Part shown: positions 16,741-26,600 of the stretch, piece by piece
How the letters are laid out: every line of letters begins with the position of its first letter
How positions within the stretch are numbered: position 1 is the first letter of the stretch
Assembly (NCBI GenBank): GCA_964613385.1
Contig: CAZTGZ010000010.1
Coordinates: forward strand, 16,934 to 80,933
From: CAZTGZ01 sp964613385
Lineage (GTDB): Bacteria > Bacteroidota > Bacteroidia > NS11-12g > UBA9320
Reading direction: 5' to 3'
Length of the DNA: 64,000 bases
The notes under the pieces: generated by a model
Told to the model about the DNA's origin: nothing
The model's database searches: none
Seen by the model: only the letters and a program-made list of their open reading frames with translations
Program-made: the position numbers and the translations under genes

Positions 16741-18213
16741 TTGAAGAAAATTCTCATTGCTAATCGGGGTGAAATTGCCCTCAGAGTCATCAGAACCTGT
16801 AGAAGGATGGGAATTTCTACGGTTGCGGTATATTCTGAAGCTGACCGCAATGCCCGCCATGTAAGGGAAGCCGACCAGGCCTTTTGTTTGGGTCCGGCAC
16901 CGAGTGCGGAGTCATATCTAAGGGCGGATAAAATCCTACAAATTTGTCAGGAGCAAGGTGTTGACGGGATACATCCGGGTTATGGGTTCCTGAGTGAAAA
17001 CGCAGATTTTGCGCGTAAGGTTCGATCGGCAGGCATTGCTCTTATAGGCCCGTCACCGGAGAGCATGGAGATGATGGGGGATAAGTTGAGCGCCAAGCGT
17101 GCTGTGGAAGCATACGGGGTTCCACTGGTTCCCGGTATTAATCATGCGGTTAGCGATTTGAATGAAGCTGTGGCTGTGGCCAGAAAAGTCGGATTTCCGG
17201 TTCTGATCAAAGCCAGTGCCGGGGGAGGAGGAAAGGGTATGCGCATTGTACATGAAGATTCAGAGATCGAAACTGCCATGACCAGAGCCATTTCTGAAGC
17301 TCAAAATGCATTTGGAGACGGATCAGTTTTTATTGAGAAGTATGTAGCCGGTCCCAGACATATCGAGATTCAACTTTTGGCGGATCATTTCGGGAATACG
17401 GTGTATTTGTTCGAAAGGGAATGCAGTATACAGAGAAGACATCAGAAATTGGTTGAGGAAGCACCGAGTTGCATATTGGATGAAAATATGCGCAAAGCCA
17501 TGGGTGAGGCAGCTGTGAATGTAGCCAAAGCTTGCGGATATTCAGGCGCAGGAACCGTGGAGTTTTTGGTGGATGAAACCAGGAACTTCTATTTTCTGGA
17601 AATGAATACCCGTTTGCAAGTCGAGCATCCCGTTACTGAAATGATTACTGGTCTCGATCTGGTTGAGCAACAAATAAGGGTGGCCCGGGGCGAAAAGCTG
17701 AGCTTTGGTCAGGATGACCTCAAGATTAATGGTCATGCTATAGAATTGAGATTGTGCGCGGAAAATCCGATGGACAATTTTTTACCGGACATTGGAAAAC
17801 TTATCGAATACCATCCACCTCAATTACCCGGGGTGCGGTTAGACGATTGCGCTGAACCCGGCTTTGAAATACCGATTTACTACGATAATATGTTCGGCAA
17901 ACTGATTGTCTGGTCCGAAACCCGCGAATCAGCCATTGCCTTGATGATAAAGGCCATTCGCAATTTTGAAATTAAAGGCATTGCGAATACTTTGGATTTT
18001 GGCTGGTTTGTTATGCAACATCCGGCATTTGTAAGCGGTAATTTTGATACGCATTTCATTCAAAATCACTTTGATCCAACCCAAATTCCTTTTCTTTTCG
18101 AAGAGGATGAGAAAGCCGCCGCTCTGAGCGTGTTCCTCATGAAAGAAGACAGTCATCCGGTAGTACTCCCGAAGCCAGCCACCCATTCAGGTTGGAAGCG
18201 CAGAAATCACTAA
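16741..18213 (+). CDS. accC: Biotin carboxylase (acetyl- or propionyl-CoA carboxylase subunit)
   Basis: 490 residues. Starts with TTG: MKKILIANRGEIALRVIRTC is the exact family opening and no ATG is available. The ATP-grasp core shows KASAGGGGKGMR, the EKY-GPRHIEIQ strand, FERECSIQRRHQK and FLEMNTRLQVEHPVTE, all active-site elements. The enzyme carboxylates biotin on a carrier protein. There is no carrier domain; a C-terminal tail of about 40 residues past the core is longer than in E. coli AccC (449) and is seen in propionyl-CoA-type subunits, so substrate class is open. Stop overlaps the bestrophin stop by four bases. Confidence 0.92.
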   Translation: MKKILIANRGEIALRVIRTCRRMGISTVAVYSEADRNARHVREADQAFCLGPAPSAESYLRADKILQICQEQGVDGIHPGYGFLSENADFARKVRSAGIALIGPSPESMEMMGDKLSAKRAVEAYGVPLVPGINHAVSDLNEAVAVARKVGFPVLIKASAGGGGKGMRIVHEDSEIETAMTRAISEAQNAFGDGSVFIEKYVAGPRHIEIQLLADHFGNTVYLFERECSIQRRHQKLVEEAPSCILDENMRKAMGEAAVNVAKACGYSGAGTVEFLVDETRNFYFLEMNTRLQVEHPVTEMITGLDLVEQQIRVARGEKLSFGQDDLKINGHAIELRLCAENPMDNFLPDIGKLIEYHPPQLPGVRLDDCAEPGFEIPIYYDNMFGKLIVWSETRESAIALMIKAIRNFEIKGIANTLDFGWFVMQHPAFVSGNFDTHFIQNHFDPTQIPFLFEEDEKAAALSVFLMKEDSHPVVLPKPATHSGWKRRNH

Positions 18214-19094
18214 CCGAGGGTAAATATCTCAGTTACATTTTTTTCGATGGTCTCAGCCAATTGGTCGGTAGGTATATCATTGGCATCCTTACCAAAAGGA
18301 TCTTCAATTTCTTCGGCAATTAATTCTAAGCTTGCCAATACATAAAAAATGAATGCGACAACCGGTATGGTCCAATATCCTACCGTAAATACAAATCCGA
18401 ATGGCAGCGTCATCACATAAAAGAAGATGAACTTTTTAAGAAACACGCTGTACGAGAACGGAATCGGAGTTTTCTTGATTCTTTCGCAACCACCACAAAT
18501 GTCTGAGAACGATTGAAGTTCCGGTTGGAGACTCAGGTATAGTTCATCGCTGAAGCCAGGGTTTGAGTGCTTCAATCGTTTTATGCTCGAAAAAATTGAA
18601 TGAATCACCTGATTTGGTTGATGTTGGAAAGATCGAGAGGTATCAATTCCCAGCGCAATAAGTTCTTTATCAGACAATTGATTTCCCCTCAAATGCTCTT
18701 TAAGTACCATGGGAAAAGCAGAAATCTGTCGCGAAAGTATGCGCCGAAGTTCCTGTTGATTGTCATCCATAATCGACTGTATTTTTATGGCAAGTCCTCT
18801 GGTGTTATTGACCAGGCTTCCCCAAAGCCGACGGCCTTCCCACCAGCGGTCGTAGGCCGTATTTGTTCGAAAAACCAATAGCAGTGAAATGACCAAACCG
18901 AGCATGCTGTGCATTACTGGTATATTTTTGAGGTGATTGTTCTCTGATAATTTCAGTATTTCCTTCTCCAGCACAACCACCAACAAAGCATAAAAACAAA
19001 TAGATAAAATCAAGGGTGCTAATTTCCTGAGTGTATCCGCTTTATGGAATCGGAATATAAAAGTAAACCACTCTTTAGGGTTGTAATCTATCAT
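18210..19094 (-). CDS. Bestrophin-family ion channel
   Basis: 294 residues, four membrane segments. The bestrophin/UPF0187 signature FRTNTAYDRWWEGRRLWG follows the second helix, and the C-terminal part has LPFGFVFTVGYWTIPVVAF and IEDPFGKDANDIP, which in bacterial homologues forms the cytoplasmic gate. Bacterial bestrophins form pentameric channels, sodium- or anion-selective. It stands alone on the minus strand, with a -7 box four bases before its ATG. Confidence 0.92.
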   Translation of the reverse strand: MIDYNPKEWFTFIFRFHKADTLRKLAPLILSICFYALLVVVLEKEILKLSENNHLKNIPVMHSMLGLVISLLLVFRTNTAYDRWWEGRRLWGSLVNNTRGLAIKIQSIMDDNQQELRRILSRQISAFPMVLKEHLRGNQLSDKELIALGIDTSRSFQHQPNQVIHSIFSSIKRLKHSNPGFSDELYLSLQPELQSFSDICGGCERIKKTPIPFSYSVFLKKFIFFYVMTLPFGFVFTVGYWTIPVVAFIFYVLASLELIAEEIEDPFGKDANDIPTDQLAETIEKNVTEIFTLG

Positions 19095-19098
19095 TCCG

Positions 19099-19106
19099 CA
19101 AAATTA
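19099..19106 (-). promoter_or_regulatory. -7 box (TAATTTTG) of bestrophin gene
   Basis: Minus strand TAATTTTG-CGGA-ATG: only four bases to the start codon, implying a leaderless transcript if used. Confidence 0.5.
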
Positions 19107-19171
19107 GATTTTTAAAAATGCCTTTCGTCCTGCAGTTTAAGAAGTGTTGTTCGTTAAATAGCACAACCCAT

Positions 19172-19750
19172 TCATGTGTTCGCAAGAAAATGCACGAACT
19201 TTTCCATGGCTTTTTTTCGGTGACTAATGGCATTTTTTTCATCCGGGCTCATCTCCGCAAAGGTTCGTGTTTCCCCATCGGCAATAAATACGGGATCATA
19301 TCCAAATCCATCCTTTCCGGCGGGCAATCTGTTAATACGTCCACGCACTTCTCCTTCGAACAGGTGGGTTTCACCATCAGAAATATAGGCTAAAACGGTT
19401 CTGAACCGGGCTATTCTGTGCTCGGTATTTGCTAAGTTTTCCAATAATTTCTGAACATTGTCTGTATCGCTCTTTTGGCTGCCTGCGTAGCGGGCACTAT
19501 GCACACCGGGATCACCATTCAGGGCTTCGACCTCTAAGCCTGAATCATCCGCCAAACAAGGAAAATTGCATCTTTCTGAGATAAATCGAGCTTTGATGCG
19601 TGCATTTTCTTCAAAGGAAACTCCGGTTTCTTCAGGTTCTTCATTAATTCCGGCTTCTAATGCACTAATGACCTGGTAATCAGAAGGAAGCATTCTTTTA
19701 AATTCATCAATCTTATGCTTGTTAAAGGATGCAATCACGATGGTTTTCAT
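19172..19750 (-). CDS. rdgB: RdgB/HAM1 family non-canonical purine NTP pyrophosphatase
   Basis: 192 residues from the ATG at 19750 (MKTIVIASFNKHKIDEFK); the TTG nine bases upstream was not preferred. Family motifs: SFNKHKIDEF, ADDSGLEVEALNGDPGVHSARYAG, KDGFGYDPVF and SHRKKAMEKF. It hydrolyses ITP, dITP and XTP to monophosphates, keeping damaged purines out of DNA and RNA. Divergent from rarA, with 69 bases between them. Confidence 0.95.
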   Translation of the reverse strand: MKTIVIASFNKHKIDEFKRMLPSDYQVISALEAGINEEPEETGVSFEENARIKARFISERCNFPCLADDSGLEVEALNGDPGVHSARYAGSQKSDTDNVQKLLENLANTEHRIARFRTVLAYISDGETHLFEGEVRGRINRLPAGKDGFGYDPVFIADGETRTFAEMSPDEKNAISHRKKAMEKFVHFLANT

Positions 19751-19819
19751 ATCCTTCAAATCAACAAAAAATCGAAGGATACACCTCGATTTACATTGAA
19801 AATTGTTTAGGTTTGACCG

Positions 19820-21097
19820 GTGGAGTCGATACCATTAGCCGAGCGGATGCGGCCGCTTAAACTCGATGATTTTTTTGGACAGGAACATCTGATCGGTCCG
19901 AATAAACCGCTTAGGTATAATCTGGAAGCCGGATTGATGCCTTCGCTGATATTATGGGGCCCCCCGGGTATTGGAAAAACTACCCTGGCCGGCATTATCG
20001 CCGAAATGATGAAACGAACTTTTTTTCAACTCAGTGCGGTACACAGCGGTGTGAAGGAAGTGAGGGAGATTTTGGATACGGCCAAGCGTCTTCGCACACC
20101 GGGGAAACCGGGTCCTGTATTATTTATTGATGAAATACACAGATTTAGCAAAAGTCAACAGGATGCCTTGCTGGGGGCAGTAGAGAAAGGAACCGTGCAA
20201 CTGATTGGCGCAACTACCGAGAACCCTTCTTTCGAAGTAAATTCAGCCTTGCTCAGCCGATGCGAAATTCTCAAATTAGAACCTCTATCAGCAGATGATT
20301 TGAAGAAAGTGGCCTCACGTGCGCTGGAAACGGACGACCGTATGCGCGGTTTGAATGTTGTTGTAGAGGAGTGGGATGCCTTGTTGTCGGTTTCAGGAGG
20401 AGATGCGCGCAAACTGCTGAATATTATGGAGATAGCTGCATTGAGCGGAGAGGGAAATCCGCGCATTCTGAACAATGCGAATGTGATGCTTTCGGCCGGA
20501 GATATGGGTCGGAGATATGACAAAAGTGGAGAAATGCACTACGATCTTATTTCGGCATTCATAAAATCGGTAAGAGGGAGCGACCCCAATGCAAGTCTGT
20601 ATTATTTGGCCAGGATATTGGTAGGTGGTGAAAAGCCCGAATTTATTGCCCGCAGATTGCTGGTTTTGGCCAGTGAAGATATCGGTCTGGCGAACCCGAC
20701 TGCCCTGGTTCTGGCCAATGCTTGTTTTCAAAGTGTACACGTTATTGGTTTGCCGGAAAGCGATTTGATTTTAGCAGAAACAACCTTGTATTTAGCCACT
20801 TCGCCCAAAAGCAACAGCACCTATAAGGCCATACGCAAAGCGCAGCAATTGGTTCGGGAAACAGGTGATCTGGAAGTTCCATTGCATCTGAGAAACGCTG
20901 TAACCGGGTGGATGGAGTCATGGGGTTACGGAAAAGGATATGAATACCCTCATGATTTTCCGGGTAATTTTAAAGAAGCAGAGTATTTACCCAGGGAAAT
21001 TGCCGGCCACAATTTGTATCATTCGGCTGCCAATGCAAGAGAAAACGAGATCAAGACCTTTTTAGAAAAAAGATGGAGAGACAAATATGAATTTTAA
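19820..21097 (+). CDS. rarA: Replication-associated recombination protein A (RarA/MgsA AAA+ ATPase)
   Basis: 425 residues, GTG start (MESIPLAERMRPLKLDDFFG is the family opening; no ATG fits). Walker A WGPPGIGKT at about 46-54, Walker B FIDEIHRF at about 102-109, sensor GATTENPSFEVN, then the helical tetramerisation domain. RarA acts at stalled replication forks, related to clamp-loader ATPases and eukaryotic WRNIP1. The next gene starts 11 bases inside its 3' end. Confidence 0.95.
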   Translation: MESIPLAERMRPLKLDDFFGQEHLIGPNKPLRYNLEAGLMPSLILWGPPGIGKTTLAGIIAEMMKRTFFQLSAVHSGVKEVREILDTAKRLRTPGKPGPVLFIDEIHRFSKSQQDALLGAVEKGTVQLIGATTENPSFEVNSALLSRCEILKLEPLSADDLKKVASRALETDDRMRGLNVVVEEWDALLSVSGGDARKLLNIMEIAALSGEGNPRILNNANVMLSAGDMGRRYDKSGEMHYDLISAFIKSVRGSDPNASLYYLARILVGGEKPEFIARRLLVLASEDIGLANPTALVLANACFQSVHVIGLPESDLILAETTLYLATSPKSNSTYKAIRKAQQLVRETGDLEVPLHLRNAVTGWMESWGYGKGYEYPHDFPGNFKEAEYLPREIAGHNLYHSAANARENEIKTFLEKRWRDKYEF

Positions 21098-22121
21098 CAA
21101 GAAAATCGATTACAGAAGTGATACCGTTACTCAACCCACGGCAGAAATGCGTGAAGCCATGTTTCGCGCGCAGGTTGGAGATGACGTGTACGGAGAAGAT
21201 CCGACCATCAGGGAATTGGAGCATGTTGCGGCCGAAAGGTTCGGATTTGAAAGCGGCCTTTTTTGCCCAAGTGGCACCATGACCAATCAGATCGCTTTGA
21301 TGTTGCACACCCGCCCCGGAGATGAAGTCATTTGTGAATGGTACGCTCATATCTATCAATATGAAGGTGGGGGAATGGCGGCCAATGCAGGAATTCAGCC
21401 TCAATTGCTCATGGGTGACCGGGGTAGGATTAGCTTGTCGCAAATACAGCGGGCTGTTCAACCTGATGACATTCATAAAGGGCGAACTCGGTTGGTGAGT
21501 TTGGAAAATACATCTAACAGAGGTGGAGGGAGTTGTTACGAGCTGTCTGAAATGGAAGAAATTCAGGAGTTCTGCAAATCTAAAGGTATAGCCTTCCATT
21601 TAGACGGAGCCAGAATAGTGAATGCAATCGTTCATTTGCATCAGGATCCGAAAAAATACGGTGAGCTATTCGATACCGTCAGTGTTTGTCTGAGCAAAGG
21701 TTTAGGTGCGCCGGTTGGAAGCGTATTGCTCGGAAGCCAGCAACACATACATGAAGCGCGAAGAATACGCAAGAGAATTGGCGGTGGCATGAGACAGGCG
21801 GGATTTTTAGCGGCTGCAGGATTGTATGCGCTTGAAAATCATTGGGATAGAGTGATCGAAGATCATGAAAATGCAAGACGGTTGGAGAGGGAATTGACCG
21901 ATTTTTCGTGGGTCGAATCTATATTACCTGTTGAAACAAATATTGTAATTATAAATCTGCAGGAATCATTGTCTGCCGTAGATTTTTGCGCAAAACTGAA
22001 AGAAAAAGGTGTGCTGTGCAATCCGATTTCTGATCATCAGATTCGTTTTATCACACATTTAGATGTTCATCGCGAAGATATTGAAGCAACTATCGGAATT
22101 CTTAAAACCTTAAATCCATAA
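21087..22121 (+). CDS. ltaE: Low-specificity threonine aldolase family PLP enzyme
   Basis: 344 residues. Family motifs: YRSDTVTQPTAEMREAM, VGDDVYGEDPT, FCPSGTMTNQIA, HLDGARI and the PLP lysine in CLSKGLGAPVGS (about residues 196-207). The enzyme cleaves L-threonine or L-allo-threonine to glycine and acetaldehyde. It overlaps rarA by 11 bases, so translation is coupled although the two functions are unrelated. Convergent with the QueD-like gene, four bases apart. Confidence 0.93.
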   Translation: MNFNKKIDYRSDTVTQPTAEMREAMFRAQVGDDVYGEDPTIRELEHVAAERFGFESGLFCPSGTMTNQIALMLHTRPGDEVICEWYAHIYQYEGGGMAANAGIQPQLLMGDRGRISLSQIQRAVQPDDIHKGRTRLVSLENTSNRGGGSCYELSEMEEIQEFCKSKGIAFHLDGARIVNAIVHLHQDPKKYGELFDTVSVCLSKGLGAPVGSVLLGSQQHIHEARRIRKRIGGGMRQAGFLAAAGLYALENHWDRVIEDHENARRLERELTDFSWVESILPVETNIVIINLQESLSAVDFCAKLKEKGVLCNPISDHQIRFITHLDVHREDIEATIGILKTLNP

Positions 22122-22125
22122 TGGA

Positions 22126-22545
22126 TTATTCTCCAAAGTATTCTACGTAGTTGTTTTCTGTTTCAATCAGTTTGATGCAATGCAACTGACAGCCCTGTAA
22201 ATGTGGCACAAGCTGGTCCCAAATACCAACAACTATATTCTCGATAGAAGCCATCTTGCCTTTCATAAATGGCACATCCAAATTGATGTTTCGATGATCG
22301 AGCACATCAATGACATGCTCCTTAATGATGACCTTTAATTTTTTAAGGTCAATAATGAAGCCGGTTTCCGGATCGGGATAACCTTTAACGGTAACAAACA
22401 ATTCGAAATTATGACCATGCCAGTTCCGATTGGCACATTTTCCGAATACTTCTTCATTTTTTTCCTCAGTCCATTCAGGATTAAAAAGTTTATGAGCGGC
22501 ATTAAAGTGCTCCCTACGGGTAATATAAAGCAGTTTTTTTGTCAT
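22126..22545 (-). CDS. queD: 6-pyruvoyl-tetrahydropterin synthase / QueD-family protein
   Basis: 139 residues. Zinc-binding His residues appear in REHFNAAHKL and NWHGHNFEL, and the catalytic Cys in FGKCANRNWHGHN; LDHRNIN and ETENNYVEY complete the active site. The family makes 6-carboxy- or 6-pyruvoyl-tetrahydropterin from dihydroneopterin triphosphate; QueD feeds queuosine synthesis. No other que gene is nearby, so the exact reaction is not fixed. Confidence 0.88.
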   Translation of the reverse strand: MTKKLLYITRREHFNAAHKLFNPEWTEEKNEEVFGKCANRNWHGHNFELFVTVKGYPDPETGFIIDLKKLKVIIKEHVIDVLDHRNINLDVPFMKGKMASIENIVVGIWDQLVPHLQGCQLHCIKLIETENNYVEYFGE

Positions 22546-22571
22546 CTGCAGGCCGATTCCGAATTTTTCCG

Positions 22572-22579
22572 CAAATATA
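22572..22579 (-). promoter_or_regulatory. -7 box (TATATTTG) of the QueD-like gene
   Basis: Minus strand TATATTTG ends 26 bases before the ATG at 22545, a normal leader length. No -33 TTTG recognised. Confidence 0.45.
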
Positions 22580-22629
22580 CATCACATTGGACTTCTGAAT
22601 ATGAAAGGTCAGAGTATTCCAAATTCTAG

Positions 22630-22637
22630 TAACTTTG
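22630..22637 (+). promoter_or_regulatory. -7 box (TAACTTTG) of hldD-like gene
   Basis: TAACTTTG followed by six bases and the ATG at 22644. The box argues against the upstream in-frame TTG at 22635, which lies inside it. Confidence 0.5.
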
Positions 22638-22643
22638 AAGGCC

Positions 22644-23603
22644 ATGATCATCGCGATTACAGGGGCAGCCGGTTTTATAGGAAGTTGTTTGACAGGAAAG
22701 CTTAATGCTTTGGGATTCAATAACCTAATTTTGGTTGATCTGTTCAATGAAGGACCGAAGTCTTCCAATCTGAAAGGAAAAAATTATGAAGTTTTAATAG
22801 ATCGTGAAATATTCCCGAACGAAGAACTTCACGACCGACCGGATGTCATTTTTCATATCGGAGCCCGAACGGATACGACGGAATTTGACACAAAAATATT
22901 TGATCATCTGAACGTGCAATCTTCCATTAGAATTTGGGAATATGCCACCAAACATCAGATTCCGTTTATATATGCCTCCTCCGCCGCAACCTATGGCAAT
23001 GGCGACTCCGGATTTGATGATGAATCTGAAATTGGCACGCTCGTTCCAATGAATCCCTATGGCTGGAGCAAGCAGAAGTTTGACCTATGGGTACAGGAAC
23101 AAACAGAAACCCCGCCAAATTGGTATGGATTTAAGTTCTTCAATGTTTATGGTCCGAATGAATATCATAAAGGAAGAATGGCTTCTGTGATTTTTCACGC
23201 CTGGAAACAGATTAAAGATCGCGGAAGCATGAAACTATTTGCGTCGCACCGGCCGGAATTTGAAAATGGAGGGCAACAAAGGGATTTTATTTATGTGATG
23301 GATTTGCTGGATATAATGATTTTTGCCTGGCAGCATCGCATACCTAACGGTCTTTATAATTTGGGAACCGGCCAGGCGCGCAGTTTTAATGATTTGGCAA
23401 AAAGTGTATTTGCGGCCTTGAATCTACCAGCGAACATCGAGTATATACCAACGCCGGAAGACATCCGGGATACTTATCAATATTATACCCGGGCCACCAT
23501 GACCAAGCTTATTAAAGCAGGTTACCAACAACCCTTTACTTCTCTGGAAGATGGGGTAAGGGACTATGTTCAGAATTACCTGGAAACCCAATTTCATTAT
23601 TGA
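22644..23603 (+). CDS. hldD: ADP-L-glycero-D-manno-heptose-6-epimerase-like protein
   Basis: 319 residues, extended SDR. NAD-binding TGAAGFIGS at the N-terminus, IGARTDTTE typical of HldD/RfaD, catalytic YGWSK (Tyr-x3-Lys), and FFNVYGPNEYHKGRMASV, the HldD substrate loop. It epimerises ADP-heptose for lipopolysaccharide core. No other heptose genes are in the window. Its TGA overlaps the TTG start of the kinase gene. Confidence 0.88.
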   Translation: MIIAITGAAGFIGSCLTGKLNALGFNNLILVDLFNEGPKSSNLKGKNYEVLIDREIFPNEELHDRPDVIFHIGARTDTTEFDTKIFDHLNVQSSIRIWEYATKHQIPFIYASSAATYGNGDSGFDDESEIGTLVPMNPYGWSKQKFDLWVQEQTETPPNWYGFKFFNVYGPNEYHKGRMASVIFHAWKQIKDRGSMKLFASHRPEFENGGQQRDFIYVMDLLDIMIFAWQHRIPNGLYNLGTGQARSFNDLAKSVFAALNLPANIEYIPTPEDIRDTYQYYTRATMTKLIKAGYQQPFTSLEDGVRDYVQNYLETQFHY

Positions 23604-26600
23604 GATTTTTGAGCCATATATCGGGACATTTCAGATGGGTGTTGATCAGCAGTCTGTTGATTATTATCTCATTTATAATTGAGCATACCCATAGAACCGA
23701 AGCCGATATTTCAACGGCAGATCTCACCAAAATAAGTGAATATCTCAAGGTAAAATCAAAAGAGGGTCATGCATTGATTGCTCTGATCGAAGCAGGAAAT
23801 CCATCCGTTTTTGACAGTATTCGAAGAAATCATCCCCACAAGCAATGGGAGGCGTTGGTGTTGGAAAATGATATTCCGGTTTGGTGGACCAGCGCTGAAT
23901 TCGGTCCGGACACCGGATTATTCAACTTAAATCCGCCGGGACTTTTTGAAACCCGAAACAAGACATTTTGGGTGCACAATTCTGAATCAGGAAATCGTAA
24001 GGTTTTTGTAGCATTTCCGCTTCAATATTATGAGCTTGGTGAAACCCATTATTTGTTTCCCTTGCCGGGTGGTTTTGAAATTGAACTCGGAAATAACCTG
24101 CCCCAGTCCATTCCCATTCCTGGATTTGAGGGTATTTCGCTGAGGGTTATGGAGCAGCAGCAAGGTTCGCTGCCTGCCTTGATTTTATTGGCATTTGCCT
24201 TTTTTATTCTCGGGGCTGTTTCCCTCTTCCGAAAATTGAACAGAGTACAAGTGATTTACACCATTTTATTATGGTCTGTATTGAGATGGTTGTTATATGC
24301 TCGATTGCTCGGAGTGTGGCTGAGTAATCTGGAAATCATGGATCCTAAAATCTATGCTTCTTCCTTTTTGTTGCCTTCCCTGGGTGACCTCATTCTTCAC
24401 GTGGTCTTTAGCGCATTTTTATTAAATCTTCTGAGTGTACTTTCCTTCAAAAAGGTTCCGGAAATATGGCGATCCCTGATTGCGACCATACTGACTTTTT
24501 TCATTACGGACTTGTGTCTTTCATTGCTGAAGGGACTTGTATTGGATTCCAGCATTTCATTCAATCCTGCCACCATCGTAAGTCTGAACGGTTACTCCAT
24601 ACTTGCGTCGCTTACAGCATGTATTCTGGTTTATTTATGGATGAGATGGATAGAAGTTTTTGGAAACATTAACTTCAATAAGTCTAACATTTTCATGGTA
24701 TTGTTGGGTGGATTGTCTTTCGCTTTGTTCCAGATTATTGACGGCAACCGAACATTACAAAGTTTGTGGGTGCCTGTTATAGTGAGTGCATTGGGCTTGT
24801 ATGTGGCTCATTACAAGAGGGAGTTGGGAAATACTGCTAATTTTTTGTGGTCATTGTTTCTGAGTTCCGTGTTAGCGGCATCTGCCATCTATTTTTTTAA
24901 CAGAATTCATGAAAAGGAATACCTGAATTTTTATGCCAATAAACTCGTCACCGAAAAGGACATTGAAGCGGAATATGAATTTATGCGCATGGAGAATAAA
25001 TTGGTTGCGGAGTTTCTCGTGCCAGAAGACTTTAACAACTACATGGTTCGGAGAGAGCAATTTGAAAAAAGATTGCGACGCTTGTTCTTTACCGGATACC
25101 TGGATAAATATGAAATCAGAGTATATAGCTTTGATAGTCTGGGACATAGCCTGTCAGGGAAGTCGGATTATACATTTGGATACCTGAACGATTTATATAA
25201 TTTGAATGCCATGCCAACCATGAGCAATCACTTCTATCATATTAAAGATCCGACGGTGATCAATGGATATATAGCCCGTTTCGACAATTGTGATCTGGAA
25301 GGGCATAATGGAAGCGCCTTTCTGGTATTACAGCCAAAATTTATTCAGGTTCCCCATTTGTTTCCGAGATTATTGAAGAAAGGGAAGCCCTCATCTGGAA
25401 TCGATATTTCCGGATATTCATATGGCATTTATGTGAATGGAAGGTTAATGCATCAAAAAGGAGATTTCGCCTATCCTCTGGCTTTTCTTTCCGGCACTTT
25501 TCGTCCCGGGAAAATAGGATTTCTCTCCCGGCGATATGTTCATTTTGTGAACCTTCATTCGACTTTGATTACGGTTGTTCTTTCCAGACCGGAAAATATC
25601 CTCAGCGAAGCATTTTCATTGTTCACCTTGTTGTTTATTCTCTTGTTCATTGCCACATCGCTCTGGATATTATTGCTCCGTGCCGGCTATACAGCATTCA
25701 AAATTGAAGCATTGGTTTCATCAGATGTATTGCATAAACTGGCCAGAGAATCTTCTCCTTTTGCTTTCTCATTATTGAGTGTTCGAATTCGACTTGCGCT
25801 TATAGGCCTGTTAACTGCGGGATTGTTGGTGTCGGTTTGGCTCACCACACGATATGTTCAAAACAATTACAATGAGAGAATTCGGGAGAGTTTACATAAC
25901 CGGCTTTTGGATGCTGCCAATCAGCTGCAGAATGAGAACAGCCTGGCGTTTAAACTGAAAAATGCAGATAGCCGGCAATTGTTAATCAATCAATTGAGCG
26001 ACCAGAATCGTCAGGTTTTTCATTTATACAGTTCGAATGGCGAATTGCTGGCGAGCAGTGAACCGCAGTTGTTTGAACAAAAAATTATTGGACGCCTGAT
26101 GCATCCGATTGCATATGAACAGTTACACCGTTCGCGGGTTTCGAAATTCCAACAGAACGAATCGCTGGCAGGCCTCAATTATCAGGCAGCATATGTACCT
26201 CTGCTGGATGAAAGACGGGCACTGCTGGCATATTTGAACCTGCCTTATTTATCTGAAGAAGAAGAGTTGGGACGAGAGGTTTCAGATTTTCTGTTGGCGT
26301 ACATCAATTTGTACTTCCTCTTATTGCTGATGGCATTGGGATTAGCCTGGTATATTTCAAAAAGAATAACCAGACCCCTTACCATGGTTAGGAATAAGAT
26401 TTCGCAAATGGTACTCGGAGGGAAAAATGAAATGATTGAATATGCTCAGCAAGATGAAATCGGACAATTGGTGAAACAATATAACCGAATGATTATGGAG
26501 CTTGAGGAGAGTGCCATGAAATTATCGGAGTCAGAACGTGAAATGGCTTGGAGAGAAATGGCCAGACAGGTGGCTCATGAGATCAAAAATCCACTGACTC